NCBI RefSeq assembly: GCF_900109775.1
Contig: NZ_FOAX01000001.1
Location: 806,001-870,000, forward strand
Source: Pseudoxanthomonas sp. GM95
Lineage (GTDB): Bacteria > Pseudomonadota > Gammaproteobacteria > Xanthomonadales > Xanthomonadaceae
DNA: 64,000 nt
Direction: 5' to 3'
The notes below the pieces were generated by a model. That model was not told the origin of the DNA and searched no databases. It worked only from the letters and a program-made list of their open reading frames with translations. Shown here piece by piece: positions 27,363 through 36,737 of the stretch. How positions within the stretch are numbered: position 1 is the stretch's first letter; every line of letters begins with the position of its first letter. Both the position numbers and the translations under genes were made by a program.

Positions 27363-28376
27363 ATGAGCACATCGAACTCCCGCATTCCCTATTCCGTGCT
27401 GGACCTGGCGCCCGTCTGCGAAGGCAGCACGCCGGCCCAGGCCTTCGCCAACGCGCTGGACCTGGCCCGCAACGCGGAAAGCTTCGGCTACAACCGCTTC
27501 TGGCTGGCCGAACACCACAACATGCCGGGCATCGCCAGCGCCGCCACGGCGGTGCTGATCGGCCACGTGGCCGGTGGCACCTCGACCATCCGGGTCGGGT
27601 CGGGCGGGGTGATGCTGCCCAACCACGCACCGCTGCAGGTGGCCGAACAGTTCGGCACGCTGGCTTCGCTGTATCCGGGCCGCATCGACCTGGGGCTGGG
27701 CCGTGCGCCCGGCACCGACCAACCCACCGCCCGCGCGCTGCGCCGCTATTTCGACAGTGCCGACCAGTTCCCGGCCGATGTGACCGAGCTGCTGCGCTAC
27801 TTCGCCCCGGCCGAACCGGGCCAGCTGGTCCAGGCCGTGCCCGGCGCCGGCATCGACGTGCCGGTGTGGCTGCTGGGCTCCAGCCTGTTCAGCGCGACCC
27901 TGGCCGCGCAGCTGGGCTTGCCGTTCGCCTTCGCCTCGCATTTCGCGCCCGATGCGATGGACCAGGCGCTGGCGGTCTATCACCGCGATTTCCGCGCCTC
28001 GCGCCACCTGCAGAACCCCTACGCGATCCTGGCCCTGAATGTGATCGCTGCCGACACGGACGAAGAAGCCAAGCGCCTGTTCACCACCGCCCAGCAGAGC
28101 TTCGTCAACCTGCGCCGCGGCCGGCCCGGGCTGATCCCGGCGCCGATCGACGACATCGAGGCCTTCTGGCAGCCACACGAGAAGATCGGCGTGCAGAACG
28201 CGCTAGCCTGCAGCGTGGTCGGTTCGCCGGAGACGGTGCGCGCGGGGATCGATGCGTTCATCGACCGCCATCGCCCGGACGAGATCATGATCGCGGCCAA
28301 CATCTACGACCATGCCGCGCGGGTGAAGTCCTACCGGATCGCCGCCGAGGCCATGGCCGGCGCGCGCGCTGCCTGA
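27363..28376 (+). CDS. LLM-class (luciferase-like) flavin-dependent oxidoreductase
   Basis: 337 residues from the ATG at 27363. The sequence has [53 protein letters not shown] and [14 protein letters not shown], which define the YhbW-like subgroup of bacterial luciferase-fold monooxygenases. It would use FMNH2 or a related reduced flavin; the substrate is unknown. It follows the GST gene in the same direction with 58 bp between. Confidence 0.88.
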   Translation: MSTSNSRIPYSVLDLAPVCEGSTPAQAFANALDLARNAESFGYNRFWLAEHHNMPGIASAATAVLIGHVAGGTSTIRVGSGGVMLPNHAPLQVAEQFGTLASLYPGRIDLGLGRAPGTDQPTARALRRYFDSADQFPADVTELLRYFAPAEPGQLVQAVPGAGIDVPVWLLGSSLFSATLAAQLGLPFAFASHFAPDAMDQALAVYHRDFRASRHLQNPYAILALNVIAADTDEEAKRLFTTAQQSFVNLRRGRPGLIPAPIDDIEAFWQPHEKIGVQNALACSVVGSPETVRAGIDAFIDRHRPDEIMIAANIYDHAARVKSYRIAAEAMAGARAA

Positions 28377-28446
28377 ACCGGGCGCGGGACCGGCAGCGGC
28401 GAAGCGGTTAACCTAACGCCTCACGCAGTCGGTTCCGGTTTTCCCC

Positions 28447-28851
28447 ATGTCGATCACCTCCAAGTCGCGCCGCGACGCGCGCAAACGCCGCGAAGAACGC
28501 GCCCGCAACCAGGCCGAAGCCAACGCCGTCGCGCCATCGCCGATCGAGCCCCATGCCGAGCTGCGCGATGCGCAGAAGCAGCTGCTGGCCGGCATCGTGC
28601 GCCGCGACGGCCAGTGGGTGCTGGGCCTGGACGGGCGCATCGCGGGTGAGTCGGACAGCGCCGCCCGCGTGCTGGCGCTGATCCTGCGTGCCGCCGAACT
28701 GCACGATCGCGCCGGCACCAACGTGAAGCTGGTTTATTCGGACGACCTCAAGCACGCCGCCCAAGCCGAGGCGGCCGAACAGGGCCTGACCTTCGACCAG
28801 TTCCGCGCGCAGCTGGTCGATTCGCTGGCCGGCACCGCCGAACCGCATTGA
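28447..28851 (+). CDS. conserved-type hypothetical protein
   Basis: 134 residues. The N-terminus is strongly basic and helical (KSRRDARKRREERARNQAEA), followed by a compact alpha-beta region (LLAGIVRRDGQWVLGLDGRI, LHDRAGTNVKLVYSDDLKHA). No named domain is recognised and there is no signal peptide. It precedes the GNAT gene by 4 bp and is probably co-transcribed with it. Function unknown. Confidence 0.6.
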   Translation: MSITSKSRRDARKRREERARNQAEANAVAPSPIEPHAELRDAQKQLLAGIVRRDGQWVLGLDGRIAGESDSAARVLALILRAAELHDRAGTNVKLVYSDDLKHAAQAEAAEQGLTFDQFRAQLVDSLAGTAEPH

Positions 28852-28855
28852 CGTG

Positions 28856-29398
28856 ATGGGTGATGCCGACGCGTCCGTCCGCGTGGACGTGCGGCCGCTG
28901 CGTCGCGAGGACGCCGCGGCACTGATCGTCGCGCACCAGGCCAGCGTCGCGCTGCATCGTCCGTGGGTCTCGCCGTGCCTGGACCCGGCCGGCTTCGAAG
29001 CATGGTTCGCCCGCACCCATGCGGCGGACTATGTCAGCCTGATCGCCTTCGAACGCGGTAGCGGGCAGGTGGCCGGCGTGTTCAACGCCAGCCAGATCAG
29101 CCGCGGCAACTTTCTCAATGCCTGCTTGGGCTACTACGCCTGCCAGCCATGCGCCGGCCACGGCCTGATGCGCGCCGCGCTGCCGCAGGTGCTGGCGCAC
29201 CTGTTCGGCGTGGTCGGCTTGCATCGCATCGAAGCCAACATCCAGCCGGACAACGCGCCCTCGATCGCCTTGGCGCGCGGCGCAGGTTTCCGCTTGGAAG
29301 GCTATTCACCGCGCTACCTGAAGATCAACGGCCAGTGGCGTGACCACGAACGCTGGGCGCTGTTGGCCGATGAAGTGGGCTTTAGCGCGACGCCGTGA
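28856..29398 (+). CDS. GNAT acetyltransferase, RimJ-like
   Basis: 180 residues from the ATG at 28856; a GTG one codon upstream is an equal choice. VRPLRREDAAALI opens the fold, GLMRAALPQVLAHLFGVVGLHRIEA spans the acetyl-CoA site and NAPSIALARGAGFRLEG is the late GNAT motif. This pattern matches RimJ/RimL-type N-terminal protein acetyltransferases. The 3' end overlaps the convergent ACE-like gene by 17 bp. Confidence 0.85.
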   Translation: MGDADASVRVDVRPLRREDAAALIVAHQASVALHRPWVSPCLDPAGFEAWFARTHAADYVSLIAFERGSGQVAGVFNASQISRGNFLNACLGYYACQPCAGHGLMRAALPQVLAHLFGVVGLHRIEANIQPDNAPSIALARGAGFRLEGYSPRYLKINGQWRDHERWALLADEVGFSATP

Positions 29399-31463
29399 CG
29401 TCTTTCGCGGCGGGCACGGTCCAGCCGCAGGATTTGCCTTCGTTCTGCTGCTTCAACCAGGTTTGCAGTGGCTGGAAGTATTCGAGCATCGGGGCGGCGT
29501 CCATCTTGTCGCTGCCGGTGAGGGTCTTGAGCGTTTGTTGCCACGGCTGGCTGCTGCCTTCGCCCAGCATCGCCCAGAATTTTTGGCCGGCGACCTTGTT
29601 GCCGTAGAAGCTGCACTGGTTGAGCGGACCGGTGTAGCCGGAGGCATCGCACAGCGCCTTGTAGAACTGGAACTGCAGGATGTGCGCCATGAAGTAGCGC
29701 GTGTACGGCGTGTTGGCCGGCACGTGGTACTTCGCGCCGGCGTCGAAGTATTCCTCGCCGCGCGGCGAGGCAGGGGCCACGCCCTGGTACTGCGCCTTCA
29801 GCTGCCACCACGCCTGGTTGTAGTGGTCGGGCTTGATCGAGCCGTCGAACACGCCCCAGCGCCAGCGGTCGATCATCAGGCCGAACGGCAGGAACGCGAC
29901 CTTGGCCAACGCCATGCGCATCTGCGCGTTGACCACCGCTTCTTCGCTCTCGGCCTGCGCCTTCACCAGGCCGATCGAGGCCAGGTACTTGGGCGTCATC
30001 GCGAGCACGATGGTGTCGCCGATGGCTTCGTGGAAACCGTCGTTGGCGCCGCCCTGGAACACCGGCGGCTGAGCGTTGTAGGCCAGGTCGTAATAGAGAT
30101 GGCCCAGCTCGTGGTAGATCGTGATGAAGTTTTCCTCGTCGGGCTTGATGCACATCTTGGTGCGCACGTCGCCGGCCATGTCCAGGTCCCAGGCGCTGGC
30201 GTGGCAGACCACGTCGCGGTCGCGTGGCTTGATGAACTGCGCCTTCTGCCAATAGCTCTTGGGCAGCGGCGGCATGCCCAGCGAGGTGTAGAAATCCTGC
30301 GCGCGCGCGGCCATCGCCTTGGCGCTGGCGAGGTCCGCGGCATGGCGCAGGTCGGCGACGCGGGCGATGGCTTCGTCGTAGGCGCGGCGATTCATGCGGG
30401 CGCGTTCGTCATCATCCGGCGCGTGGCCCAGCGCCTGCAACTGGGCGGCGTAGTTGGCATCGCGCGCGCCTTCGAACGGATCGTCCACGTCCAGGCTGGC
30501 GTCCTTGAGCGTCTTTTCGAACTGGGCGTCGTCCTGCGCCTGCAGCGCGGCGGTGATGTCCAGGCCGCCGGCCTGCGGATACGGCTTCAGCAGATCCCAC
30601 AGGTTGCTCCAGTCCTGCTGCCACATGTTGCCCAGCAGGTGCGCCGGCAGCAGGCCGCCATCGACCTGGCCGCGCATGCCGTAGCGCGCTTCCAGCTTGG
30701 TGCGCGTGTAGCAGTGCAGTTGTTCGTAGAGCGGTTTGACCTGGCCCCAGAGACGATCGGTCTCGGCGGCGATTTCGCCCGGCGCCATGTCGTAGCCACT
30801 GCGCCACAGCTCGCCGGCATCGGCAAAGCCCATGTCGTGCGCGCCTTCGTTCACCAGCGTGGCGAAGCGCGTATAGCCGGCGCGCATCGGCGGGGCGATG
30901 GAATGCCAGCCCTGCCAGGCGTCGAGCTGCGCGTCGTAATCGCGGCTGTGGGCGAGCACGTCTTCCAGCGCGCCCAGCTGGCGGCAGGTGCGGGCCTCGC
31001 CTTCGCCCGTGCAGTAGCTGCCGGCGCCGTACATGCCTTCGAGCTGGGTGGCGATGCGGGTCAGCTCGGCGAGCTTCTTCGGGTCCTGCGGCGCCGGCAT
31101 CGCGGTCATCAGCTTGAGCAGGTGGATCGCGCGTGCCGTTTCAGGCGCCATCTGCTTGCCTTCGAACCGCCGCGACTGGGTGATCCAGGCGTTGAGCTGG
31201 GTCAGTGCGCGCTCGTTGGCCTTGGCGGCGATGCGCTGGCTGTCGTCGTTGATGTAGGTCGAGGACAGCCACTGCGCGGCATTGACCTCGGGCGACTGCT
31301 CGCGCAGTTCGTCGTTGACGCGCTTGACGAAGGCGTCCGCCGTCTCGTCCTTCGGTGCCTGGGCGATGCCGTCCTTGGGCGCCTCGTCATCGCTGCCGCA
31401 ACCGGAAAGCGCCGCAAGCGACAGGCCCGCGGCAATGGCGAACACAAGATGACGTGGCTTCAC
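29382..31463 (-). CDS. M2-family peptidyl-dipeptidase (ACE-like), lipoprotein
   Basis: 693 residues. The lipobox ALSGC gives Cys22. Zinc ligands and catalytic Glu are in HELGH at 451-455, and GANDGFHEAIGD supplies the third zinc ligand Glu, both diagnostic of the angiotensin-converting enzyme family. Length matches single-domain bacterial ACE proteins, including the one known in Xanthomonas. It would release C-terminal dipeptides from oligopeptides in the periplasm or at the outer membrane. The converging GNAT gene overlaps its last codons. Confidence 0.93.
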   Translation of the reverse strand: MKPRHLVFAIAAGLSLAALSGCGSDDEAPKDGIAQAPKDETADAFVKRVNDELREQSPEVNAAQWLSSTYINDDSQRIAAKANERALTQLNAWITQSRRFEGKQMAPETARAIHLLKLMTAMPAPQDPKKLAELTRIATQLEGMYGAGSYCTGEGEARTCRQLGALEDVLAHSRDYDAQLDAWQGWHSIAPPMRAGYTRFATLVNEGAHDMGFADAGELWRSGYDMAPGEIAAETDRLWGQVKPLYEQLHCYTRTKLEARYGMRGQVDGGLLPAHLLGNMWQQDWSNLWDLLKPYPQAGGLDITAALQAQDDAQFEKTLKDASLDVDDPFEGARDANYAAQLQALGHAPDDDERARMNRRAYDEAIARVADLRHAADLASAKAMAARAQDFYTSLGMPPLPKSYWQKAQFIKPRDRDVVCHASAWDLDMAGDVRTKMCIKPDEENFITIYHELGHLYYDLAYNAQPPVFQGGANDGFHEAIGDTIVLAMTPKYLASIGLVKAQAESEEAVVNAQMRMALAKVAFLPFGLMIDRWRWGVFDGSIKPDHYNQAWWQLKAQYQGVAPASPRGEEYFDAGAKYHVPANTPYTRYFMAHILQFQFYKALCDASGYTGPLNQCSFYGNKVAGQKFWAMLGEGSSQPWQQTLKTLTGSDKMDAAPMLEYFQPLQTWLKQQNEGKSCGWTVPAAKDVTASR

Positions 31464-31537
31464 GAACGCTTCCCTGGCTGGTGTGCAGCCCGCAGGCTAG
31501 AGGTGCAGCCTGCGCCCCGCAAGGGTTGCGGCGTGGA

Positions 31538-32212
31538 TCAGCTCGAAGCGGGCAGGGCGGCGCGGATGCGCTCGCGCAGGCGCTGGGCGCGGCGCCGGAT
31601 CTTGCGCCGTGCCAGTACGTTGAACCAGCGCGACAGCGGCACCAGTTCCTTGCCCGACACCACCGACTTGGCATCCACGCAGACCAGGCGCACGCCATCG
31701 CCATGGGGCAGCACCAGCAGGTTGCCGGCGTTGAGGTCGAACAGCGGAATGCGGTGGCGCAGCAGCCACTGTTCGAACTCGGTGACCGCTGCGCACAGCA
31801 TCGGTGCCGGGTACTGCGGCTGGTCGAACAGCAGGGCGTACAGGCTGGGCGCGGCCGCGCCGTCGGCCAGGGTCACGCGCTCGCAGCACAGCGCCTGCCC
31901 GTAGATCGTGCGGAAGATGCCCAGCACCGTGGCCAGGTGATCCTTGAGGTCTTCGGCCGGCAGGCGCGCGGACAGCTGCAGCCAGGCGCGCAGCTCGGCG
32001 TGGTTTTCATCACGCGCAGGCTTGCGCGTGGCCCGCCAGCGCTGCATCCGCTGGCGCAGGCCCACGCGCGTGCGCTGGCTGGCTGGCAGCATGAATTTCA
32101 GGCACTGGCGCGTATCGCGACGATCGACCACGCAGACGCGATTGGCACCACGGCCGATCACAGTCATGTGGTTCCAGTCTTCGCCAGGCCGTGGTCCGGG
32201 AATGGTGGTCAT
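31538..32212 (-). CDS. YrbL family protein (kinase-like fold)
   Basis: 224 residues. GRGANRVCVVDRRDTRQCLKF resembles the start of YrbL, PLFDLNAGNLLVLP is in the place of a kinase catalytic loop, and PLSRWFNVLARRKIRRRAQR matches the YrbL C-terminus. In Enterobacteria yrbL is part of the PhoP/BasS-linked stress network; its reaction is unknown. The kinase HxD is altered here (F-D-L-N), so activity is uncertain. It is separated from the HExxH gene by about 40 bp. Confidence 0.7.
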   Translation of the reverse strand: MTTIPGPRPGEDWNHMTVIGRGANRVCVVDRRDTRQCLKFMLPASQRTRVGLRQRMQRWRATRKPARDENHAELRAWLQLSARLPAEDLKDHLATVLGIFRTIYGQALCCERVTLADGAAAPSLYALLFDQPQYPAPMLCAAVTEFEQWLLRHRIPLFDLNAGNLLVLPHGDGVRLVCVDAKSVVSGKELVPLSRWFNVLARRKIRRRAQRLRERIRAALPASS

Positions 32213-32255
32213 GCGCGTCCCCTCACGCGGATGTCAGTGTCGAAGCCGCGGCGCG

Positions 32256-32783
32256 TCAGTGCGGCAGGCCGCGCTGGGCCAGCCAGTCGCGCGCGTCCTG
32301 CGCATCGTGCGTCATCCAGGCCTCGGTCGTCCCCATACGGAACGAATAGCCCCAGGCATCCATGTCGGCCATCAGCCGCGCGCGGCCCACGCCGGGCAGC
32401 TCATCGGACAACACGACCTGCAGGTAGCAGGTGGCGTCTTCCTCGATGTCCGAGTCGGTCGCGTCGGTGTGCACCAGGGCGCGTGCCTCGGGCGTGAGCA
32501 CGATCAGGTGGCAGGCTTCGTGCAGCATCGAATGCACCGGCGTATCGCTGCGCACGTAGACGTTGTGCGCAATCACGCCGGCCTCCGGATCGCCCCAGAA
32601 GCTGCCGGGGATCGGCACGCCATCGGGCACCGTGTGCAGCACCAGGTCGAAGCGCGCCAGCAGCGCGGCCATCACGCCGAAGTCCAGGTCGCGCACGCGC
32701 AGCACCGTCTGCTCGGCGGCGTCGCTGCCGGGGACCGGCGGCGGGATGGGAGTGGCGAAGGACAGGGCGGTCTGCGTAGACAT
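32256..32783 (-). CDS. putative HExxH metalloprotein, unknown family
   Basis: 175 residues. HEACH at 88-92 has the HExxH zinc-peptidase pattern within HSMLHEACHLIVL, and an acidic EED at 114-116 could give a third ligand as in gluzincin-like proteins. No signal peptide or membrane segment. It might be a small cytoplasmic metallopeptidase. The start at 32783 is the first good ATG. It lies between minE and the YrbL-like gene and may be transcribed with the latter. Function unproven. Confidence 0.6.
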   Translation of the reverse strand: MSTQTALSFATPIPPPVPGSDAAEQTVLRVRDLDFGVMAALLARFDLVLHTVPDGVPIPGSFWGDPEAGVIAHNVYVRSDTPVHSMLHEACHLIVLTPEARALVHTDATDSDIEEDATCYLQVVLSDELPGVGRARLMADMDAWGYSFRMGTTEAWMTHDAQDARDWLAQRGLPH

Positions 32784-32839
32784 GGCGATGCGCGATGCGA
32801 AAGACGGTCAGGCGCGGGCGTGGGGCCCGCGCCGGTGGA

Positions 32840-33094
32840 TCAGGCCTTGCCGTCGGGCAGGGCCACGGAGATATCCAGCACGTCGTGGTCGCCTTCCTTG
32901 AGCAGGTCCACCTTCACCGCATCGGCGTCGATGTTGACGTACTTCTTGATCACTTCCAGCAGCTCGCGCTGCAGCAGCGGCAGGTAATCGGGCGCACCGC
33001 GCTGGTTGCGCTCCTGCGCGATGATGATCTGCAGGCGGTTCTTGGCGGTCTCGGCGGTGTTCTTCTTCGCCTTGAGGAAATCGAACATACCCAT
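32840..33094 (-). CDS. minE: cell division topological specificity factor MinE
   Basis: 84 residues from the ATG at 33094 ([11 protein letters not shown]); a TTG two codons earlier is possible. The anti-MinCD segment [13 protein letters not shown] and the C-terminal dimerisation domain ([17 protein letters not shown]) are present. MinE stimulates MinD ATPase and drives the pole-to-pole oscillation that places the Z-ring. It begins 2 bp after the minD stop. Confidence 0.96.
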   Translation of the reverse strand: MGMFDFLKAKKNTAETAKNRLQIIIAQERNQRGAPDYLPLLQRELLEVIKKYVNIDADAVKVDLLKEGDHDVLDISVALPDGKA

Positions 33095-33096
33095 GC

Positions 33097-33906
33097 TCAA
33101 CCTCCGAATAGCTTGCTGAAGAAGCCTTTCTTTTCGATCGAAGTGAAGCGCATCGGACGGTCTTCGCCCAACAGGCGCGCCACGGCGTCGTCATAGGCCT
33201 GGCCGGCCGGCGATTCCAGATCCAGGATCACCGGTTCGCCCTTGTTCGACGCGTTGAGCACGTCGCCGGACTCGGGAATGATGCCGAGCGTCTTCAGGCC
33301 CAGCACTTCCTCGACGTCCTTGATCGACAGCATCTCGCCGGTTTCCACGCGACCGGGGTTGTAGCGGGTCAGCAGCAGGTTGGGGACCAGCGTCTTGCCT
33401 TCCTCGGCGCGGCGGGTCTTGGAGTCGAGCAGGCCCAGGATGCGGTCGGAGTCGCGCACCGAGGACACTTCCGGATTGACCACCACGATCGCCTTGTCGG
33501 CGTAGTACATGGCCAGGAAGGCGCCCTTCTCAATGCCGGCCGGCGAGTCGCAGACGATGAAGTCGAAGCCATCGGCGTCCAGGTCCTTGAGGACCTTTTC
33601 AACGCCTTCCTTGGTCAGCGCGTCCTTGTCGCGGGTCTGCGAGGCGGCCAGCACGAACAGCGTGTCGAAGCGCTTGTCCTTGATCAGCGCCTGCTTGAGC
33701 GTGGCTTCGCCCTGGGTGACGTTGATGAAGTCGTACACCACGCGGCGCTCGCAGCCCATGATCAGGTCGAGGTTGCGCAGGCCGACGTCGAAGTCGATGA
33801 CGGCGACCTTCTTGCCGCGACGTGCCAGGCCGCAGGCGATGCTGGCGCTGGTGGTGGTCTTGCCTACGCCGCCCTTGCCGGACGTGACGACGATGATCTC
33901 AGCCAA
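33097..33906 (-). CDS. minD: septum site-determining ATPase MinD
   Basis: 269 residues. The deviant Walker A motif GKGGVGKTT is at 10-18, followed by [17 protein letters not shown] and CDSPAGIE. The C-terminal amphipathic helix ([13 protein letters not shown]) is the membrane-targeting sequence. MinD binds ATP, recruits MinC to the membrane and is displaced by MinE. It follows minC with 81 bp between and runs into minE. Confidence 0.97.
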   Translation of the reverse strand: MAEIIVVTSGKGGVGKTTTSASIACGLARRGKKVAVIDFDVGLRNLDLIMGCERRVVYDFINVTQGEATLKQALIKDKRFDTLFVLAASQTRDKDALTKEGVEKVLKDLDADGFDFIVCDSPAGIEKGAFLAMYYADKAIVVVNPEVSSVRDSDRILGLLDSKTRRAEEGKTLVPNLLLTRYNPGRVETGEMLSIKDVEEVLGLKTLGIIPESGDVLNASNKGEPVILDLESPAGQAYDDAVARLLGEDRPMRFTSIEKKGFFSKLFGG

Positions 33907-33987
33907 TGGTGTTCTCCAAAAAAGGGATGCGTTGGGTTGCGGTCTTGCGGTGCGATGCCGGGGGAGTCATCGCGGTGTGCCGTGCGC

Positions 33988-34752
33988 TCAATCCTGCGCG
34001 GCGATGTTCAGTTGTCCATCTTCCAGCCAGACCTGGACGGCCTTGCCGTGCAGCGCACGGGGGACATCGTCCAAGACCTTGTAATGCCCCGCGATGGCGA
34101 CCAGCTCGGCGTGGAAGGCGCTGCAGAAGATACGCGCGTCCTCGTTGCCCTGGGCACCGGCCAATGCGCGTCCGCGCAACGGGCCGTAGATGTGGATGGA
34201 GCCATCGGAAATCACTTCCGCGCCGGCGCCGACCGAGGTCAGCACGGTGAGGTCGCGCTGTTCGGCGTAGATCTGCTGGCCCGAGCGCACGGTGGCCTTG
34301 AGCACCATGCCCGGCTGCGAGGGCGCAGCCTTGGGCTTGGCCGGCTCGGGCGCGGCAACCGGGGCGGGCGGCGGCGGGGCCGGTGCAGGCGCCGATTCGC
34401 TGCGCTCGTACTGGGCGCGGAACTTGGCCAGCAACGGCAGGCCGAGCTGCTCGGACAAGGCTTCGATCTCGGAGGTGCCGTAGGCCAGCGCCACCGGCAA
34501 CACGCCGGCATCGCGCAGGCCATCAACCAGGGCGCGGGCGGTGTCCACATCTGGCGTGCGGATCAGACCGCCGAAATCGATGATCACCGCGGCGCGGCCG
34601 AACAGCTTGGGCGCGCGCTCGACGCGCTCGCGCATCTCGCGCACCAGGGCGTCGACGTCCAAGGTGCGCACGCGCAGGTTGGCCACGCCCACCTGGCCGA
34701 TCTTGAGTTCGCCTGCCTGCTCGTAGCTGGGGGTCGGGGAAGGGGTGCTCAT
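33988..34752 (-). CDS. minC: septum site-determining protein MinC
   Basis: 254 residues from the ATG at 34752. The N-terminal FtsZ-inhibiting domain is followed by a Pro/Ala-rich linker (about 125-150, SAPAPAPPPPAP) and the C-terminal beta-helix that binds MinD, with SGQQIYAEQRDLTVL and YGPLRGRALAGAQGN. The start overlaps the stop of an upstream GNAT gene by 4 bp (ATGA), which fixes the start and implies coupling. Confidence 0.96.
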   Translation of the reverse strand: MSTPSPTPSYEQAGELKIGQVGVANLRVRTLDVDALVREMRERVERAPKLFGRAAVIIDFGGLIRTPDVDTARALVDGLRDAGVLPVALAYGTSEIEALSEQLGLPLLAKFRAQYERSESAPAPAPPPPAPVAAPEPAKPKAAPSQPGMVLKATVRSGQQIYAEQRDLTVLTSVGAGAEVISDGSIHIYGPLRGRALAGAQGNEDARIFCSAFHAELVAIAGHYKVLDDVPRALHGKAVQVWLEDGQLNIAAQD

Positions 34753-35345
34753 GTTCCGGTCGGCCTCTGGATGCCGGCCGGAGTGTACGGGCGCGTGCGC
34801 GTCCAGGGGGCCTCGGGCAGCTTGCCGCCGTAGGTTTCCAGCACCCACGGGTAGCTGCAGAGTTCCTTCATCAGCATGCTGGCGCGGACCTGCACGTCGG
34901 GCATGACGTGCTGGCCGATCTCGCGGAAGCCGAAGCTGCCATGGAACAGCAGCGCCGGGTCGGCGCCGTGGTCCAGGAACACTTCGCAGGCCAGCTGCGG
35001 GTAACGCAACTCGGCGTAACTCTGCACATCGGCGTAGAACGCGCGGCCCACGCCACCGCCGCGGCGGCGGCTGGCCACCACGATGCGGTCGATATAGAAG
35101 AACTGCGGGTAACGCTCCTGGAACCAGGCGTAGTTGCTGCTGTCGTGGCCCACGCCGGAGCCGAAGCCGACCAGGAAGCCGGCCAGGTTGCCGTCGCGCT
35201 CGGCGACACGGAAATACTCGGCACGTTCAAAAAAGTCGTGCACGCGGGCGCTGTCCAGCGGCAGGATCGCCAGGCCGGCGTTGTTGTTCAGGGCCAGGAC
35301 GGAATCCAGCTCGTGCTCGCGCACATCGCGGATGACGATCGACAT
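34749..35345 (-). CDS. GNAT acetyltransferase in operon with minCDE
   Basis: 198 residues from the ATG at 35345. VIRDVREHELDSVLALNNNA opens a GNAT fold; IDRIVVASRRRGGGVGRAFY is the acetyl-CoA P-loop region (R-R-x-G-x-G-R type) and FHGSFGFREIGQHVMPD is the closing strand. It belongs to a COG3818-like group of predicted acetyltransferases. Its stop overlaps the minC start, so it is the first gene of a four-gene transcript with the Min system. Substrate unknown. Confidence 0.85.
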   Translation of the reverse strand: MSIVIRDVREHELDSVLALNNNAGLAILPLDSARVHDFFERAEYFRVAERDGNLAGFLVGFGSGVGHDSSNYAWFQERYPQFFYIDRIVVASRRRGGGVGRAFYADVQSYAELRYPQLACEVFLDHGADPALLFHGSFGFREIGQHVMPDVQVRASMLMKELCSYPWVLETYGGKLPEAPWTRTRPYTPAGIQRPTGT

Positions 35346-35504
35346 CGGGGGCTGCTCCATAAAACCGCGCCCCAACAACGCCGGGGCCTGCCCGATTATC
35401 GCATGGGCCGCCCCGCCTGCGGGTGCCGCGCGGCCCAAGGCAGGCCGTGCAGGCATGACTTCAGGCTCAGGCCGCGCTGCTGCGGCGCCACGTAAGATGC
35501 GGCC

Positions 35505-36737
35505 ATGCTCGGACGAATCGCCCATACCCGCCTGTTGCGTGCCGCCGGGCTCTACACGTGGGCGCTGGTGGGCATTCCCATCGTCCTGAACGTGTGGTTC
35601 CTGCCGCCTTCGCGCGGGGCAGAAGGCGCTGGCCTGAACGTGCCGATGTCGCTCGGTGCCTACCTGGCCTTCGGCATCTGCTATTGGCTGGCCACGCGCA
35701 CGCTGCACGAGCGTCCGCCGCGCCATCCCAGCCTGGGCAGCGTGGCGTTGCTGCTGGTGATGATCTCCTCGGCGGTGGCGGTGGGCTTCTATACCCAGAC
35801 TGGCCTGGGCGCGCTGCTGCTGGTGGTGGTGGCCGGCGTGCTGCCGTGGATGCTGGAGCTGCGCTGGGCGGTGCTGTGGCTGATGTTCGCCCACGTGCCG
35901 CTGGTGCCCTCGTTCATGGCGCGCGACGACTTCAACTTCTGGGAGTCGGTGTTCCAGTCGTCCTTCTACGTGGGCTTTGCCGCCTTCGTGCTGGTCACCG
36001 CGTACGTGGCGCGGCAGCAGGCGCAGGCGCGCGAGGAACAGCGCCGCCTCAATGCCGAACTGCGCGCCACCCGCGTGCTGCTGACCGAAAGCGCCCGGGT
36101 CAACGAGCGCACGCGCATCTCGCGCGAGCTGCACGACCTGCTCGGCCATCACCTCACCGCGCTGAGCCTCAACCTGGAAGTGGCCGGCCACGTCACCGAA
36201 GGTCGCGCGCAGGAACACGTGCGCCAGGCGCATACCCTTGCGCGTCTGCTGCTGACCGACGTGCGCGAAGCCGTCAGCCAGCTGCGCGAGTCCGGCTCCA
36301 TCGATCTTGCCGCGGCGTTGTGGCCGCTGGCCGAACACGTGCCATCGTTGGACATCCACCTGGACCTGCACGAGCCGCTGACCCTGGAAGACCCCGAGCG
36401 CGCCCACGTGCTGCTGCGCTGCGCCCAGGAAATCATCACCAATGCCGTGCGCCACGCCGGCGCGCGCAACCTGTGGATCAGCTGCCGGCGCGAAGGGGCG
36501 GACCTGCTGATGGACGCGCGCGACGATGGCCGCGGCGCCGGCGAACTGGTCGCCGGCAACGGCCTGCGCGGCATGCGCGAGCGCCTGCGCCAGTACGGCG
36601 GCCAGATGCAGCTTGAAACGGCAGAAGGCAGTGGCTTCCACCTGCATCTGCGCCTGCCCGCGGCCAGCGACGACCCCCTGCTGTCCAGCACTGTCGTCTC
36701 GGCGGCAGTGACCCCATCTCCCGGAGAACCCGCATGA
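35505..36737 (+). CDS. NarL-family sensor histidine kinase
   Basis: 410 residues. Five or six membrane helices in residues 15-168 form the sensor, followed by a coiled coil and a HisKA_3 dimerisation domain in which H210 (ISRELHDLLGHHLTAL) is the phosphoacceptor. The HATPase domain shows AQEIITNAVRHAG, DARDDGRGAG and GNGLRGMRERL. The membrane-sensor type resembles DesK-like kinases, so a membrane-state signal is possible but not shown. It overlaps the response regulator gene by ATGA. Confidence 0.92.
   Translation: MLGRIAHTRLLRAAGLYTWALVGIPIVLNVWFLPPSRGAEGAGLNVPMSLGAYLAFGICYWLATRTLHERPPRHPSLGSVALLLVMISSAVAVGFYTQTGLGALLLVVVAGVLPWMLELRWAVLWLMFAHVPLVPSFMARDDFNFWESVFQSSFYVGFAAFVLVTAYVARQQAQAREEQRRLNAELRATRVLLTESARVNERTRISRELHDLLGHHLTALSLNLEVAGHVTEGRAQEHVRQAHTLARLLLTDVREAVSQLRESGSIDLAAALWPLAEHVPSLDIHLDLHEPLTLEDPERAHVLLRCAQEIITNAVRHAGARNLWISCRREGADLLMDARDDGRGAGELVAGNGLRGMRERLRQYGGQMQLETAEGSGFHLHLRLPAASDDPLLSSTVVSAAVTPSPGEPA

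Noticed and set aside
29340..31904. An 854-codon plus-strand open frame antisense to the ACE-like gene
   Set aside because: Composition of a mirror frame; the M2 peptidase motifs on the minus strand are decisive.
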